Shown here one piece after another: positions 25,214 to 32,534 of a stretch of 33,295 bases of DNA. The DNA comes from Verrucomicrobiota bacterium (lineage in GTDB: Bacteria > Verrucomicrobiota > Verrucomicrobiia > Opitutales > Opitutaceae): NCBI GenBank assembly GCA_026398135.1, contig JAPLTN010000083.1, positions 1 to 33,295 on the forward strand, written 5' to 3'. A program made the translations under genes and the position numbers. A model generated the notes under the pieces. It was not told where the DNA came from. It did no database searches and was given only the letters and a program-made list of their open reading frames with translations. Positions within the stretch are counted from its first letter, which is position 1; each line of letters begins with the position of its first letter.

Positions 25214-26227
25214 TTACTTCTTCAGGTAGATTTGATCGAAGAAGCCGCCGTCGGCGAAGTGGGTCTTCTGCGCCTTTTGCCAGCCGCCGAAAACCTCGTC
25301 GATGGTGATGAGCTTCACATTCACGAACTGGCCGGCGAACTTGGCCTTCGCCTCGGGAACGTTGGGACGATAGAAGTTACGGCCCGCGATCTCCTGGCCC
25401 TCGGGCGAGTAAAGGTATTCGAGGTAGGCCTTGGCCACTTCGGTGCTGCCCTTTTTCTTGGCGTTTTTATCCACCACCGTAACCGGGGGCTCGGCCAGAA
25501 TGCTCAGAGAAGGCGTGATGATCTCGAACTTGTCGGCCCCGAATTCCTTGAGGGCGAGGAAGGCCTCGTTTTCCCAGGAGAGGAACACGTCGCCAATGCC
25601 GCGTTGCACGAAGGTCGTAGTGGAGCCGCGCGCACCGGAGTCGAGCACGGGAACATTCTTGTAGAGATCGGCCACGAACTTTTTGGCCGCTTCCTCGCTA
25701 CCCCCGTTTTTTTCCAAGGCGTAGGCCCAGGCCGCCAGATAGTTCCAGCGCGCGCCACCCGAGGTTTTGGGGTTGGGGGTGATGACCGAGACGCCCGGCT
25801 TCACGATATCGCTCCAGTCCTTGATGCCCTTGGGGTTGCCCTTGCGGACCACGAAAACGATGGTCGAGGTGTAAGGCGCGGAGTTGTAAGGCAGGCGTTT
25901 TTGCCAATCGGCAGGGAAGAGCTTAGCCTTCTCCGAAATCTCATCTATATCGTAGGATAGAGCGAGGGTGACGACATCGGCTTGAAGTCCGTCGATGACC
26001 GAGCGGGCCTGCTTGGCGGCCCCGCCGTGGGACTGTTTTACGACAACGTCGTCGCCGGTCTTGGCCTTCCAGTATTTGGCGAAGGCGGCGTTGTATTCGA
26101 CGTAGAGCTCGCGGGTCGGATCGTAGGAGACGTTGAGCAGTTCGACCGACTTGGCGAAGGCCGAGCCGGTGAGAGCCAGCGCCAGCACGGAGGCGGCGAG
26201 GCGGGTGAGAATGCGGGAGGATTTCAT
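25214..26227 (-). CDS. sbp: Sulfate-binding protein, set 2
   Basis: A 337-residue periplasmic binding protein with a signal peptide at about 1-25 (ends SAFA). Classical sulfate-site elements are kept: [12 protein letters not shown] (64-75), S156-G157-G158 in NPKTSGG, the [10 protein letters not shown] segment, and W218 in [10 protein letters not shown], matching the serine, glycine and tryptophan contacts known in Salmonella Sbp. It is therefore probably a true sulfate binder. It follows the porin gene by 18 bases, implying one transcript from outer-membrane entry to periplasmic capture. Confidence 0.95.
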   Translation of the reverse strand: MKSSRILTRLAASVLALALTGSAFAKSVELLNVSYDPTRELYVEYNAAFAKYWKAKTGDDVVVKQSHGGAAKQARSVIDGLQADVVTLALSYDIDEISEKAKLFPADWQKRLPYNSAPYTSTIVFVVRKGNPKGIKDWSDIVKPGVSVITPNPKTSGGARWNYLAAWAYALEKNGGSEEAAKKFVADLYKNVPVLDSGARGSTTTFVQRGIGDVFLSWENEAFLALKEFGADKFEIITPSLSILAEPPVTVVDKNAKKKGSTEVAKAYLEYLYSPEGQEIAGRNFYRPNVPEAKAKFAGQFVNVKLITIDEVFGGWQKAQKTHFADGGFFDQIYLKK

Positions 26228-26245
26228 GTTAAGCGGGAGTTGAGA

Positions 26246-27700
26246 TTAGAAAGAGACTTGAACGCGGCCGACGACGGCCTGTTCGTTTTCGGAGATAACG
26301 GCGCCCTTGGCGGGAGCGGCACCGGGCGCGAGATCGTAATCAGCAACGAAGTAGTTCAGGCCGACGCGCACCGCCCGGGCGGGATACCAGTTAACGCCGA
26401 GACCGTAGGTGGTGACTTCCGAAGCGCTGGTATTGGGATTGGCGAGGCGGCGGGCGGCCAGCTGGGTGGCTTTGGCGGCGGGAGTGCCGGTGGTGGCGGG
26501 CAAGGCGGTGAAGACGGTGTCGTCGATGTCGAGCGCAGCGATGCGAGCGACGACTTCAAACGCGCCCCAAGTGCCGGCGGAGGGGTTGAACACGGTCTTG
26601 GGCGTCACGCCCCTGTAGCTGGCGTCTTCGCCAGTGAGCACGTAGCCGGCGGAGAGATTCCAGCCCACGTTCTCAACCTCCCGGACGGGCAAGGCGGCGG
26701 AGCGGCGCACGTCGGTGGAAGAGGCGACGTATTCAGCCAAGATGCCCAAGGGGCCGTAGTAGTAATAAGCCTGAGGCGAGATCGTGATGCCCTTACCATC
26801 GGCCAGCACGGTGCTCTCATAGCTGAAAAAAGTCTGCTGGCCGTCGGTGCGATAACCGCTGGCGCGAGCGCTGGTGCCGTCGTAATAACCTTGGCTGGCG
26901 GCGAGGCCGAAGCCGAGGCCCTTGAGCACGGAGTCCTTGTCATTGACGAAAGGCGTGGCGAAGAGGCGGGCGGCGACGGTCTTCTGGTTGTCGAAGTCCT
27001 GGGTGCTCTGCTGGGCGTTGCCGGCGTCGGGCACGCCGTTGAACACGCCGAGCTGGTAGGAGAGCGTATTGGTGGCAAAGGCACCTTCGAATTGCACGCC
27101 GACGTCGCGGTTCGGGGTCAGGTTGGTGGCCACCGAGCGTTCGTTGAAGAAGGCGACGGGGTCGGACTGAAGCTGCTCCAGGCCGATCGGGGTCTTGAAA
27201 CGACCGACGCGAACGTTGAAGGCGGGCTTGATCGAGGTCAGCACGTTGGCATCCAGAATGGAGACTGCGCTGCCCGCGAATTCGGTCTGCACCGTGTAGG
27301 AGAAGATGTTGCTAAATTTGCCTTCAAAGATGAGGCGTGCGCGGCGCAGCAGGAAGGTGTCGGTGGTGGCATTGGTGCCGTCCACGTAGTAGCGGCCGTC
27401 GGCCTGCACCAGACCGCGGAGGCGGATGGAGTTGGCACCGTCGGCGGAAGCGATTTCGAGGCGGCCATCCCCGACCGTGAGTTTGGGCTGGGCCTTGGCG
27501 GCGGCGGTGGCGGTTTCGTCTTTGAGTTCCAGATTCCGCTCCAGGACTCGGAGCTTCTGGTCGAGCTGGCGGATTTGCTCGCGCAGGGCGGCGACGTCGT
27601 CCGGGGCGGTGGTTTGAGCCTGGGCGGTAAAAGGCGCGAAGGCGATGGCGGTAAATGCGGCTGCGTAAGCGGCGGCGCGGGAGATGGTTGGGTTCCTCAT
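26246..27700 (-). CDS. OprP/OprO-like anion porin
   Basis: A 484-residue outer-membrane protein. A signal peptide spans about 1-29 (ends AQAQ), followed by a heptad-like coiled coil (DDVAALREQIRQLDQKLRVLE, about 34-54), then a barrel starting LTVGDGRLEIASADG and containing LRRARLIFEGKF, VGRFKTPIGLEQLQSD and FFNERS, landmarks of phosphate-selective porins O and P. It ends in QVSF with a terminal Phe. The coiled coil may trimerise the barrel. Its place directly before the sulfate-binding-protein gene suggests sulfate rather than phosphate selectivity, which is inference. I chose the ATG at 27700 because it precedes the signal peptide. Confidence 0.88.
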   Translation of the reverse strand: MRNPTISRAAAYAAAFTAIAFAPFTAQAQTTAPDDVAALREQIRQLDQKLRVLERNLELKDETATAAAKAQPKLTVGDGRLEIASADGANSIRLRGLVQADGRYYVDGTNATTDTFLLRRARLIFEGKFSNIFSYTVQTEFAGSAVSILDANVLTSIKPAFNVRVGRFKTPIGLEQLQSDPVAFFNERSVATNLTPNRDVGVQFEGAFATNTLSYQLGVFNGVPDAGNAQQSTQDFDNQKTVAARLFATPFVNDKDSVLKGLGFGLAASQGYYDGTSARASGYRTDGQQTFFSYESTVLADGKGITISPQAYYYYGPLGILAEYVASSTDVRRSAALPVREVENVGWNLSAGYVLTGEDASYRGVTPKTVFNPSAGTWGAFEVVARIAALDIDDTVFTALPATTGTPAAKATQLAARRLANPNTSASEVTTYGLGVNWYPARAVRVGLNYFVADYDLAPGAAPAKGAVISENEQAVVGRVQVSF

Positions 27701-27839
27701 GGTAATACTAGGGTGTTGGTTCGGTGCATGAGAACTTCCCGTGGACGGGTCAGTTGCTTGATTTACAGACAGTAAGGTAAAAATCCTCCGCGGGTGGCGG
27801 TGGGAAAAGGGGGACAAACGAAACGCGACAACGAGCGGT

Positions 27840-28028
27840 TTACTCGTCGCGGGATCCGGAACCACCGAGGCGGGTCTTTTCGGTGCGCTCGATTTGGGTG
27901 ACTTTGCCGTCGTGGACGACGATCTGCACCACGCCGAAGCGCAGGCCCTCGACTTTGGTGCGCACGATGGCGAGCCAGTCGGGCAGGCTGTTGGAGGAGG
28001 CGGTGGAAGTGGCGGAAAGGGAGCTCAT
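27840..28028 (-). CDS. YezD-family (DUF2292) small protein
   Basis: A 62-residue protein. Residues 17-55, with WLAIVRTKVEGLRFGVVQI and VVHDGKVTQIERTEKTRL, match the DUF2292/YezD family. These small proteins of unknown function often sit beside sulfate-assimilation genes, as here between the Rrf2 regulator and the sulfate porin. There is no membrane segment or signal. The serine-rich N-terminal 15 residues are probably disordered. Confidence 0.85.
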   Translation of the reverse strand: MSSLSATSTASSNSLPDWLAIVRTKVEGLRFGVVQIVVHDGKVTQIERTEKTRLGGSGSRDE

Positions 28029-28067
28029 GGGTGATTAGCACGGCCGGCGGCCGATAATCAGGGGGAA

Positions 28068-28658
28068 TCAAATGGCGTATTCGGGCAGGAGTTCGGAAAT
28101 CAGTCCCTCGACTGGCGCCAAACGGCGCGAATTCGAGGTGGAGCGGCGGCTGACCGCCACGCGTTTTACGCGCACGCCGGGTTTGGGCCGGGCGGCGGCA
28201 AAGGGCAGCGGGAGCGAGTCGCGACGCAGCTTGCGGAGGGTAACCTCCACAACATCGGCGAGGTTGTAGCGGTCCAGGATGCCCGTGATGGCGTTGCGCA
28301 CATCGAGCATGAGCATCCGCAGACCGCAGTGCTCCTCGTCGGGGCAACTACACTTTTCGTAGGCGGTGTGGCTCACGCAACCGATGGGAGCGAGCGGACC
28401 ATCCACAAAACGCACCACCGCGCCGATGGTGATTTCAGCGGCAGGCCGGGCCAGCCGGTAACCGCCGAACTTGCCGCGCTGCGCGATCACGAAACCCGCC
28501 GCCTTCAGCTCCTGCATGATCTGCTCCAAAAATTTGGCGGGGATCAGTTCCTTGTCCGCCAATTCGGTGACCTGCACCAACTCGCGACCCACCTCGCGGG
28601 CAATGCCGAGGTCGATCAGAGCGCGGAGGGCGTATTCACCTTTTTTGGAAAGCTTCAT
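28068..28658 (-). CDS. Rrf2-family regulator with cysteine cluster
   Basis: A 196-residue Rrf2-type winged-helix regulator. MKLSKKGEYALRAL starts the domain, followed by helix-turn-helix residues and the RGKFGGYRLAR wing (61-71). Cysteines at 94, 103, 105 and 111 sit where IscR/NsrR-type members hold an iron-sulfur cluster; CymR, the cysteine regulator of Firmicutes, lacks them. A basic tail of about 50 residues is longer than usual. It is the first gene of the sulfur string and so likely controls it. A perfect nine-base palindrome lies two bases before the ATG. The frame is open to 28688 through the palindrome, but family members begin MKLS or similar. Confidence 0.92.
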   Translation of the reverse strand: MKLSKKGEYALRALIDLGIAREVGRELVQVTELADKELIPAKFLEQIMQELKAAGFVIAQRGKFGGYRLARPAAEITIGAVVRFVDGPLAPIGCVSHTAYEKCSCPDEEHCGLRMLMLDVRNAITGILDRYNLADVVEVTLRKLRRDSLPLPFAAARPKPGVRVKRVAVSRRSTSNSRRLAPVEGLISELLPEYAI

Positions 28659-28660
28659 GA

Positions 28661-28679
28661 GTGTGGATTTAATCCACAC
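28661..28679 (-). promoter_or_regulatory. Palindrome at Rrf2 start codon
   Basis: GTGTGGATT and AATCCACAC arms around one base, occupying the ribosome-binding position of the Rrf2 gene. It may be an operator for autorepression or an RNA hairpin hiding the start. Its sequence differs from the ACT-AGT type sites at 2728 and 11331. Confidence 0.55.
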
Positions 28680-28742
28680 CAAAAGCACTGGGTTTAAATC
28701 TGCAAGCTCTTTTTCCTACTATTCAGATAGGGTTTAGGGTAA

Positions 28743-29525
28743 TTAAAGCTCCCGACGCCAGCCATCATACACAAACCCATTTATTTCAGGCATTAGTGAA
28801 TCACCGTAAACATGGTTAACGGCGTGTGCAATGTGGGTCAAATAGCTCTCCCGGGCTTTGATTTGAACCGCTTCCGCCTGCGCTTCGGAGATGCTGAGGT
28901 GGGTAACGTGCGGGGTCGGGCGCAGCCCGTCGAGGATGAGCAAATCCGCCCCCTGCGCGAGCTGACGGGCGGCGGGCGGCACGGTTTTGCAGTCGGTGTA
29001 GTAGGCGAAACGCGCGCCCGTGCTGCGCTCGGTAAACACCAGTCCAAGCGTCTCCACCCGACCGTGCGGCAAGAGGGTGCTTTCGATGGTTCCCTGCGGC
29101 AGTTCGAGGCGCGGCGGCATGGCGCGAAGGTCGAAGCGGGCGTAGCCGTCGGGTTTTTCGCCGCGTGGAGCCAGCGCGTAGGGATAAACCGCGCGGATCC
29201 GCTCCTCCCCTTCCCCGTTGCAGTAAACCGGCAGGGTTCCGTCCGGGCGCAAATCGCAGTAACGACGCAGGTCGTCCATCCCGAGCATGTGGTCGGCGTG
29301 GCCGTGGGTGAGGATAAACAGATCGATGGCGGGGATGCGTTCGCGCAGGACTTGCAGGCGGAACTCCGGCGTGGCGTCCACCTGGATACACAGCCCGTCC
29401 ATCACCACGTGAATGGATGCGCGGGTGCGCTGATCGCGCGGGTCGGCGGACGTGCAGACGGCGCACTCGCACGCGATCATGGGCACGCCATGCGAGGTGC
29501 CGGAGCCGAGGACGATGATTTCCAT
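28743..29525 (-). CDS. PhnP-like metallo-beta-lactamase-fold hydrolase
   Basis: A 260-residue MBL-fold phosphodiesterase-like enzyme. The metal motif THGHADH gives H74, H76, D78 and H79. The N-terminal LGSGTSHGVP plus a cysteine group at 19, 21 and 24 (CECAVC) match the structural zinc site of PhnP. PhnP acts on cyclic ribose phosphates in phosphonate breakdown, but no other phn genes are here, so a general phosphodiesterase role is safer. I chose the ATG at 29525 because conserved sequence begins there. It is transcribed in the same direction as the Rrf2 gene, which follows after 84 bases. Confidence 0.88.
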   Translation of the reverse strand: MEIIVLGSGTSHGVPMIACECAVCTSADPRDQRTRASIHVVMDGLCIQVDATPEFRLQVLRERIPAIDLFILTHGHADHMLGMDDLRRYCDLRPDGTLPVYCNGEGEERIRAVYPYALAPRGEKPDGYARFDLRAMPPRLELPQGTIESTLLPHGRVETLGLVFTERSTGARFAYYTDCKTVPPAARQLAQGADLLILDGLRPTPHVTHLSISEAQAEAVQIKARESYLTHIAHAVNHVYGDSLMPEINGFVYDGWRREL

Positions 29526-29569
29526 GCCGCCAGAGGGCCAAATTCCCGCGTCCTGGGCCACTCGTTATT

Positions 29570-29665
29570 TTAACCTGTGGTGCGCGGCGGCCAGAGCTCG
29601 TAATGGATCGCGTAGAGAAAACGGCGGAGATCATTCCCTCGCCACCACCGTATCGTACAACCCGT
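29570..29665 (-). pseudogene. Possible C-terminal remnant of an unknown gene
   Basis: Between the last recognisable helicase codon (29686) and the hydrolase gene, one frame reads GNDLRRFLYAIHYELWPPR and stops at 29570-29572. The amphipathic, aromatic pattern looks more protein-like than the other frames, so this may be the tail of a gene joined to the helicase by deletion. I do not recognise it. Confidence 0.25.
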
Positions 29666-29685
29666 AGTGCGTGAGCCCTGGATGG

Positions 29686-31065
29686 CAAATACGGCAGCAG
29701 GCGCACATCAGAATACGGGAACGGCGGGCGCGTGCCGGTCTTGAGCGACTCCACCGATTTGGAGACGTGATCGCCACGGATGATTTCCAGCCACTTTTGC
29801 ACGTCGCCCTTGTGCTTGAACTGCGCCTTCGCGCCCTCGCCCGACGCCTCGAAGAACGCGTTCAAATCAAACTCATCGAACTCGCCCGCGCTCGCCACCG
29901 CCACCAGCTCATCCGGCATCTGGTAGGTGAGCAGACGCATCTGCGGCAATGCGCCGTAGGGGTTCCACTTGCCGGGATTCTCCCGTGCAAACGCCTCCTT
30001 GGCCCGCTGCTCGTCGGTGTAGGTCCAATTAAAAATTTGCTCCTCGATAAACTCGCCCGTGGACAGCGCCTTGAACGGCGTGCCGGAGAGATAGAGGTAG
30101 GCCCGCGTGGTGATGGGCAAAAACTCCGTCTCCTGGGTCGAGAGTTCGCCGATGTCCTCGTTCACGGTCTCCAATCCGGCGGCGTATTCGAGCTTGGTCT
30201 CCTTCTTGGCGACCGACTCCTCCTCACCCTCAAACAACTCCTTGGCTGTGTCGCGCCACGCGCCGAAATGGTATTCGTCAAACACCACCAAGTCCCAATT
30301 CACCTGATGCAGCCATTCGTTCTTGGCCTTGATGTTTCCGGTGTCGTCGCGCCCGAGCAAATCCTGGAAGGAGCCGAAATAAACCACCGGCTTTTTACAG
30401 TCGATCTGGGTGGGATCGCCTCCGGAGGATTTTGACAGGTATTGCCAGCCGTCGAAGTCCGCGTGCGATTCGAGATCCGTCTGCCACGCATCCTCCACGG
30501 CGGGTTTAAATGTGACCACCAACACGCGTTTGGCCGCGAGTTTTTTGGCGAGCTGATAGCTGGTGAACGTCTTCCCGAAACGCATCTTCGCGTTCCAGAG
30601 AAAACGCGGCACGGCCCGTTTGTTCTCCGCCCAGATCGATTGGAAATAACCGAAAGTCTTATCAACCGCTTCGCACTGTTCGCGCCGCATCGCGAACGTC
30701 TCGTGGTGGGTGCCGGTCAATTTCTTGCCGGAGCGCAGTTCGGTGAGCACCGTTTTGACGTCTTTCACCGTGCAGCGCACCCACTCGAGTTCGGCGGTTT
30801 TAAAACCTTTCTTAGCCAACGCCGCGCGCACCGCGTGGTCGCTGAAAACCGAGCCGTCATCCCGCGCGGCGGATTCGTCGAGGACAATGGTGTAATTTTT
30901 GATCGCCGCCGTCTTGAGCTGTTCGGCGACGCGCTGCTTCACGTCGCGGGTGGTCTGGCCAATCTTGAGCAGCCCCGCGTGCGCCTTGTCCGCGATTGAG
31001 TAGGCGTAAATACGCGGCCGCGCCTCCGGCTTCGGCGAGAGGATTTAGTCGATGGTTTTACTCAT
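29686..31065 (-). pseudogene. Broken T5orf172/GIY-YIG-helicase gene
   Basis: The remaining 460 codons encode a T5orf172-like nuclease domain (RIYAYSIADKAHAGLLKIGQ near the start), then an SF2 helicase with motif I AKMRFGKT, motif II DEYH and motif III LSGTP, as in restriction-type defence helicases. Two lesions are visible. The natural start ATG (31065), overlapping the end of the RhuM gene, is followed after six codons by an in-frame TAA. At about 29686 homology stops after LLPYL and the frame runs into unrelated sequence, losing the C-terminal half. A GTG at 30942 could restart translation but without most of the nuclease domain. It is probably inactive. Confidence 0.8.
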
Positions 31066-32101
31066 CGCGCTTGTCGTCATCACGTTTCTCCAATGCCAAG
31101 AACGTGTCGAAATCGCTTCGGAAGAGCTTGTCCTGGATTACTCGGTATTTCTCGAACTCGCCCTCGGCGTGCTCCCGGGCGATTTCCGCGCTGATGCGTC
31201 CGGCGTCCTGCAGCACTTCCCGCTCATCCGCCGAGAGGAAAATATCCAGCCGCTTCGCCCAAGCCTCCATCGTCATAGGCACGCTGCGTTTGGCGCGGCT
31301 TTCCGCCAGGTCGAGGTAGGCGCTCACGATGCGGCCCAAGTCCGCGAGTTCCGCCTCAGTCAGATAATTTTTTGCCACCACGACATCGCTTTTGAGAATT
31401 TTCCCATCGGGGGCTTTGCCCCAAGTCGTCAACCCCATGCGTTCCTTGGTGTGGTCCGCACGCCGGACGATCAGCTCGGCGGCGGTGTGGCCGTGGACGG
31501 CGTAGTGCATCTTGTTCTGAACTTTGGCGAAAAACGCCTGGGTGATCGGCGCGTCCCGGTCGTAATCCATCGCCGTGGCATAGATATCGGTGATTTTTTG
31601 GTAAAAACGCCGCTCCGAAAGGCGGATTTCCCGGATCTCCTCAAGCAGGCGCTCGAAGTAATCCTCGTTGAGAAACGCGCCATTTTCCATGCGCTTACGG
31701 TCCATCACATAGCCTCGGAGCGTATAGTCTCGCAAAACGCCCGTAGCCCATTGCCGGAAGGCCGTGGCGCGCTTGGAATTCACGCGGTAGCCCACCGCGA
31801 TGATCGCATCGAGGCTGTAATGCCTTACATTATAGCATTTTCCATCTGCGGCAGTTACCGAGAATTCCTCGGTTACTGCCTCCGCGCTCAGCTCACCCTC
31901 TTTAAAAATATTTTTGAGGTGCAGTCCGATGTTGTCGCTGGAGGTCATGAATAGCTCCCCCATGTTTTTTTGCGACAGCCAGATCGTGCCCTGCTGCACC
32001 CGCACTTCCACGCCGTCGCCGCCGGTTTGGTAGGCGAAGGTAAGAAACTCTGCCGTGCTATTTCGGATGCGCACGCTGTTCGGCGATTTCTTTTTGGGCA
32101 T
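31058..32101 (-). CDS. RhuM-family protein
   Basis: A 347-residue protein of the RhuM (virulence protein) family: IWLSQKNMGELF near 53, NIGLHLKNIFKEGEL, then YNVRHYSLDAIIAVGYRVNSKRATAFRQWAT (about 90-120), followed by helical segments. RhuM genes occur on pathogenicity and defence islands, often beside restriction systems; the biochemical role is unclear, with possible DNA binding. The C-terminus is rich in charged residues and its stop overlaps the start of the broken helicase gene (ATGAGTAA), indicating former translational coupling. The frame is intact. Confidence 0.88.
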   Translation of the reverse strand: MPKKKSPNSVRIRNSTAEFLTFAYQTGGDGVEVRVQQGTIWLSQKNMGELFMTSSDNIGLHLKNIFKEGELSAEAVTEEFSVTAADGKCYNVRHYSLDAIIAVGYRVNSKRATAFRQWATGVLRDYTLRGYVMDRKRMENGAFLNEDYFERLLEEIREIRLSERRFYQKITDIYATAMDYDRDAPITQAFFAKVQNKMHYAVHGHTAAELIVRRADHTKERMGLTTWGKAPDGKILKSDVVVAKNYLTEAELADLGRIVSAYLDLAESRAKRSVPMTMEAWAKRLDIFLSADEREVLQDAGRISAEIAREHAEGEFEKYRVIQDKLFRSDFDTFLALEKRDDDKRDE

Positions 32102-32118
32102 GGTCGGCTTCAGTTTAT

Positions 32119-32157
32119 GGCCTCGGTGCGAGGATTTCGTCGATTGGTTTTACTCAT
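32119..32157 (-). pseudogene. Duplicate helicase gene start, frameshifted
   Basis: ATGAGTAAAACCA and the following 25 bases repeat the helicase start at 31065 (34 of 38 bases, one extra A). Without the extra A it would read MSKTIDEIL, with GAA where the downstream copy has the TAA stop. As in the downstream copy, the ATG overlaps an upstream reading frame ending DDE-stop. Confidence 0.65.
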
Positions 32158-32229
32158 CGTCGTGCGTTGATTCGATCAATTTCAGTGACGGACGGATTGG
32201 GCAACCAATGGCTGCCCAATCGGGCAGGA

Positions 32230-32313
32230 GTAGGCCAAAACCATGTGGGTGTTTACCGCCCGCACGACGTTGCCCCGCGCTTGATCCAGGATGGCGGCGA
32301 CGCGCCCGAAGAG
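32230..32313 (-). pseudogene. DUF1016 (YhcG-like) nuclease remnant
   Basis: 28 codons containing VAAILDQARGNVVRAVNTHM and VLAY, which I recognise as the N-terminal region of DUF1016/PDDEXK proteins common in restriction islands. The frame then breaks (SCPIG instead of the usual WLIGR), and the rest of the gene is missing. Confidence 0.65.
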
Positions 32314-32346
32314 CGCGTCAGGTTGGTTTGCGCATCGATCCGTCCT

Positions 32347-32388
32347 CTTCGCAGGTATTGGTTTTTATCACCCAACATACTTGCGAAG
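32347..32388. repeat. Imperfect inverted repeat
   Basis: CTTCGCAGGTATTGG and CCAACATACTTGCGAAG pair with one mismatch and a small bulge around an A/T-rich loop. It could be a terminator or an end of the decayed island. Confidence 0.45.
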
Positions 32389-32492
32389 TATCTCTTCGGA
32401 CGGAACGATGCTCTTCTAATCGCGGAATCCGAGTTAAATCACTCTAATGCACTTTTGCTGCACCTTTTCTTGCGGCCCGGCGATTTAAGTGC

Positions 32493-32522
32493 TTGAATCA
32501 TGAGCTATATATCGGGTAATAA
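32493..32522 (+). promoter_or_regulatory. Possible promoter of surface protein gene
   Basis: TTGAAT and TAATAA separated by 18 bases, ending 12 bases before the ATG, would give a very short leader. The area is AT-rich. Judged by eye only. Confidence 0.3.
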
Positions 32523-32534
32523 AAAATATTCACC

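Larger units (their letters stand above)
32158..32534. other. Gene-free stretch with defence-gene remnants
   Basis: No intact gene. On the minus strand it holds a frame ending KLIESTHDDE just before the duplicated start, and the DUF1016 fragment at 32230-32313. Further right is an imperfect 15-base stem (32347-32361 with 32372-32388) and an AT-rich region before the surface-protein gene. Confidence 0.5.

Noticed and set aside
25982-27775. 597-residue plus-strand open frame opposite the porin
   Set aside because: Gly/Val/Glu-rich shadow frame; the porin on the other strand has a signal peptide and family motifs.
27701-27839. IscR/Rrf2-like site upstream of the porin gene
   Set aside because: An ACTAGGGT segment is present but no symmetric half-site follows.
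28816-29685. C-terminal part of the 708-residue helicase-frame product
   Set aside because: After 29686 the frame leaves helicase homology and runs as a shadow of the PhnP-like gene; not a real fusion protein.
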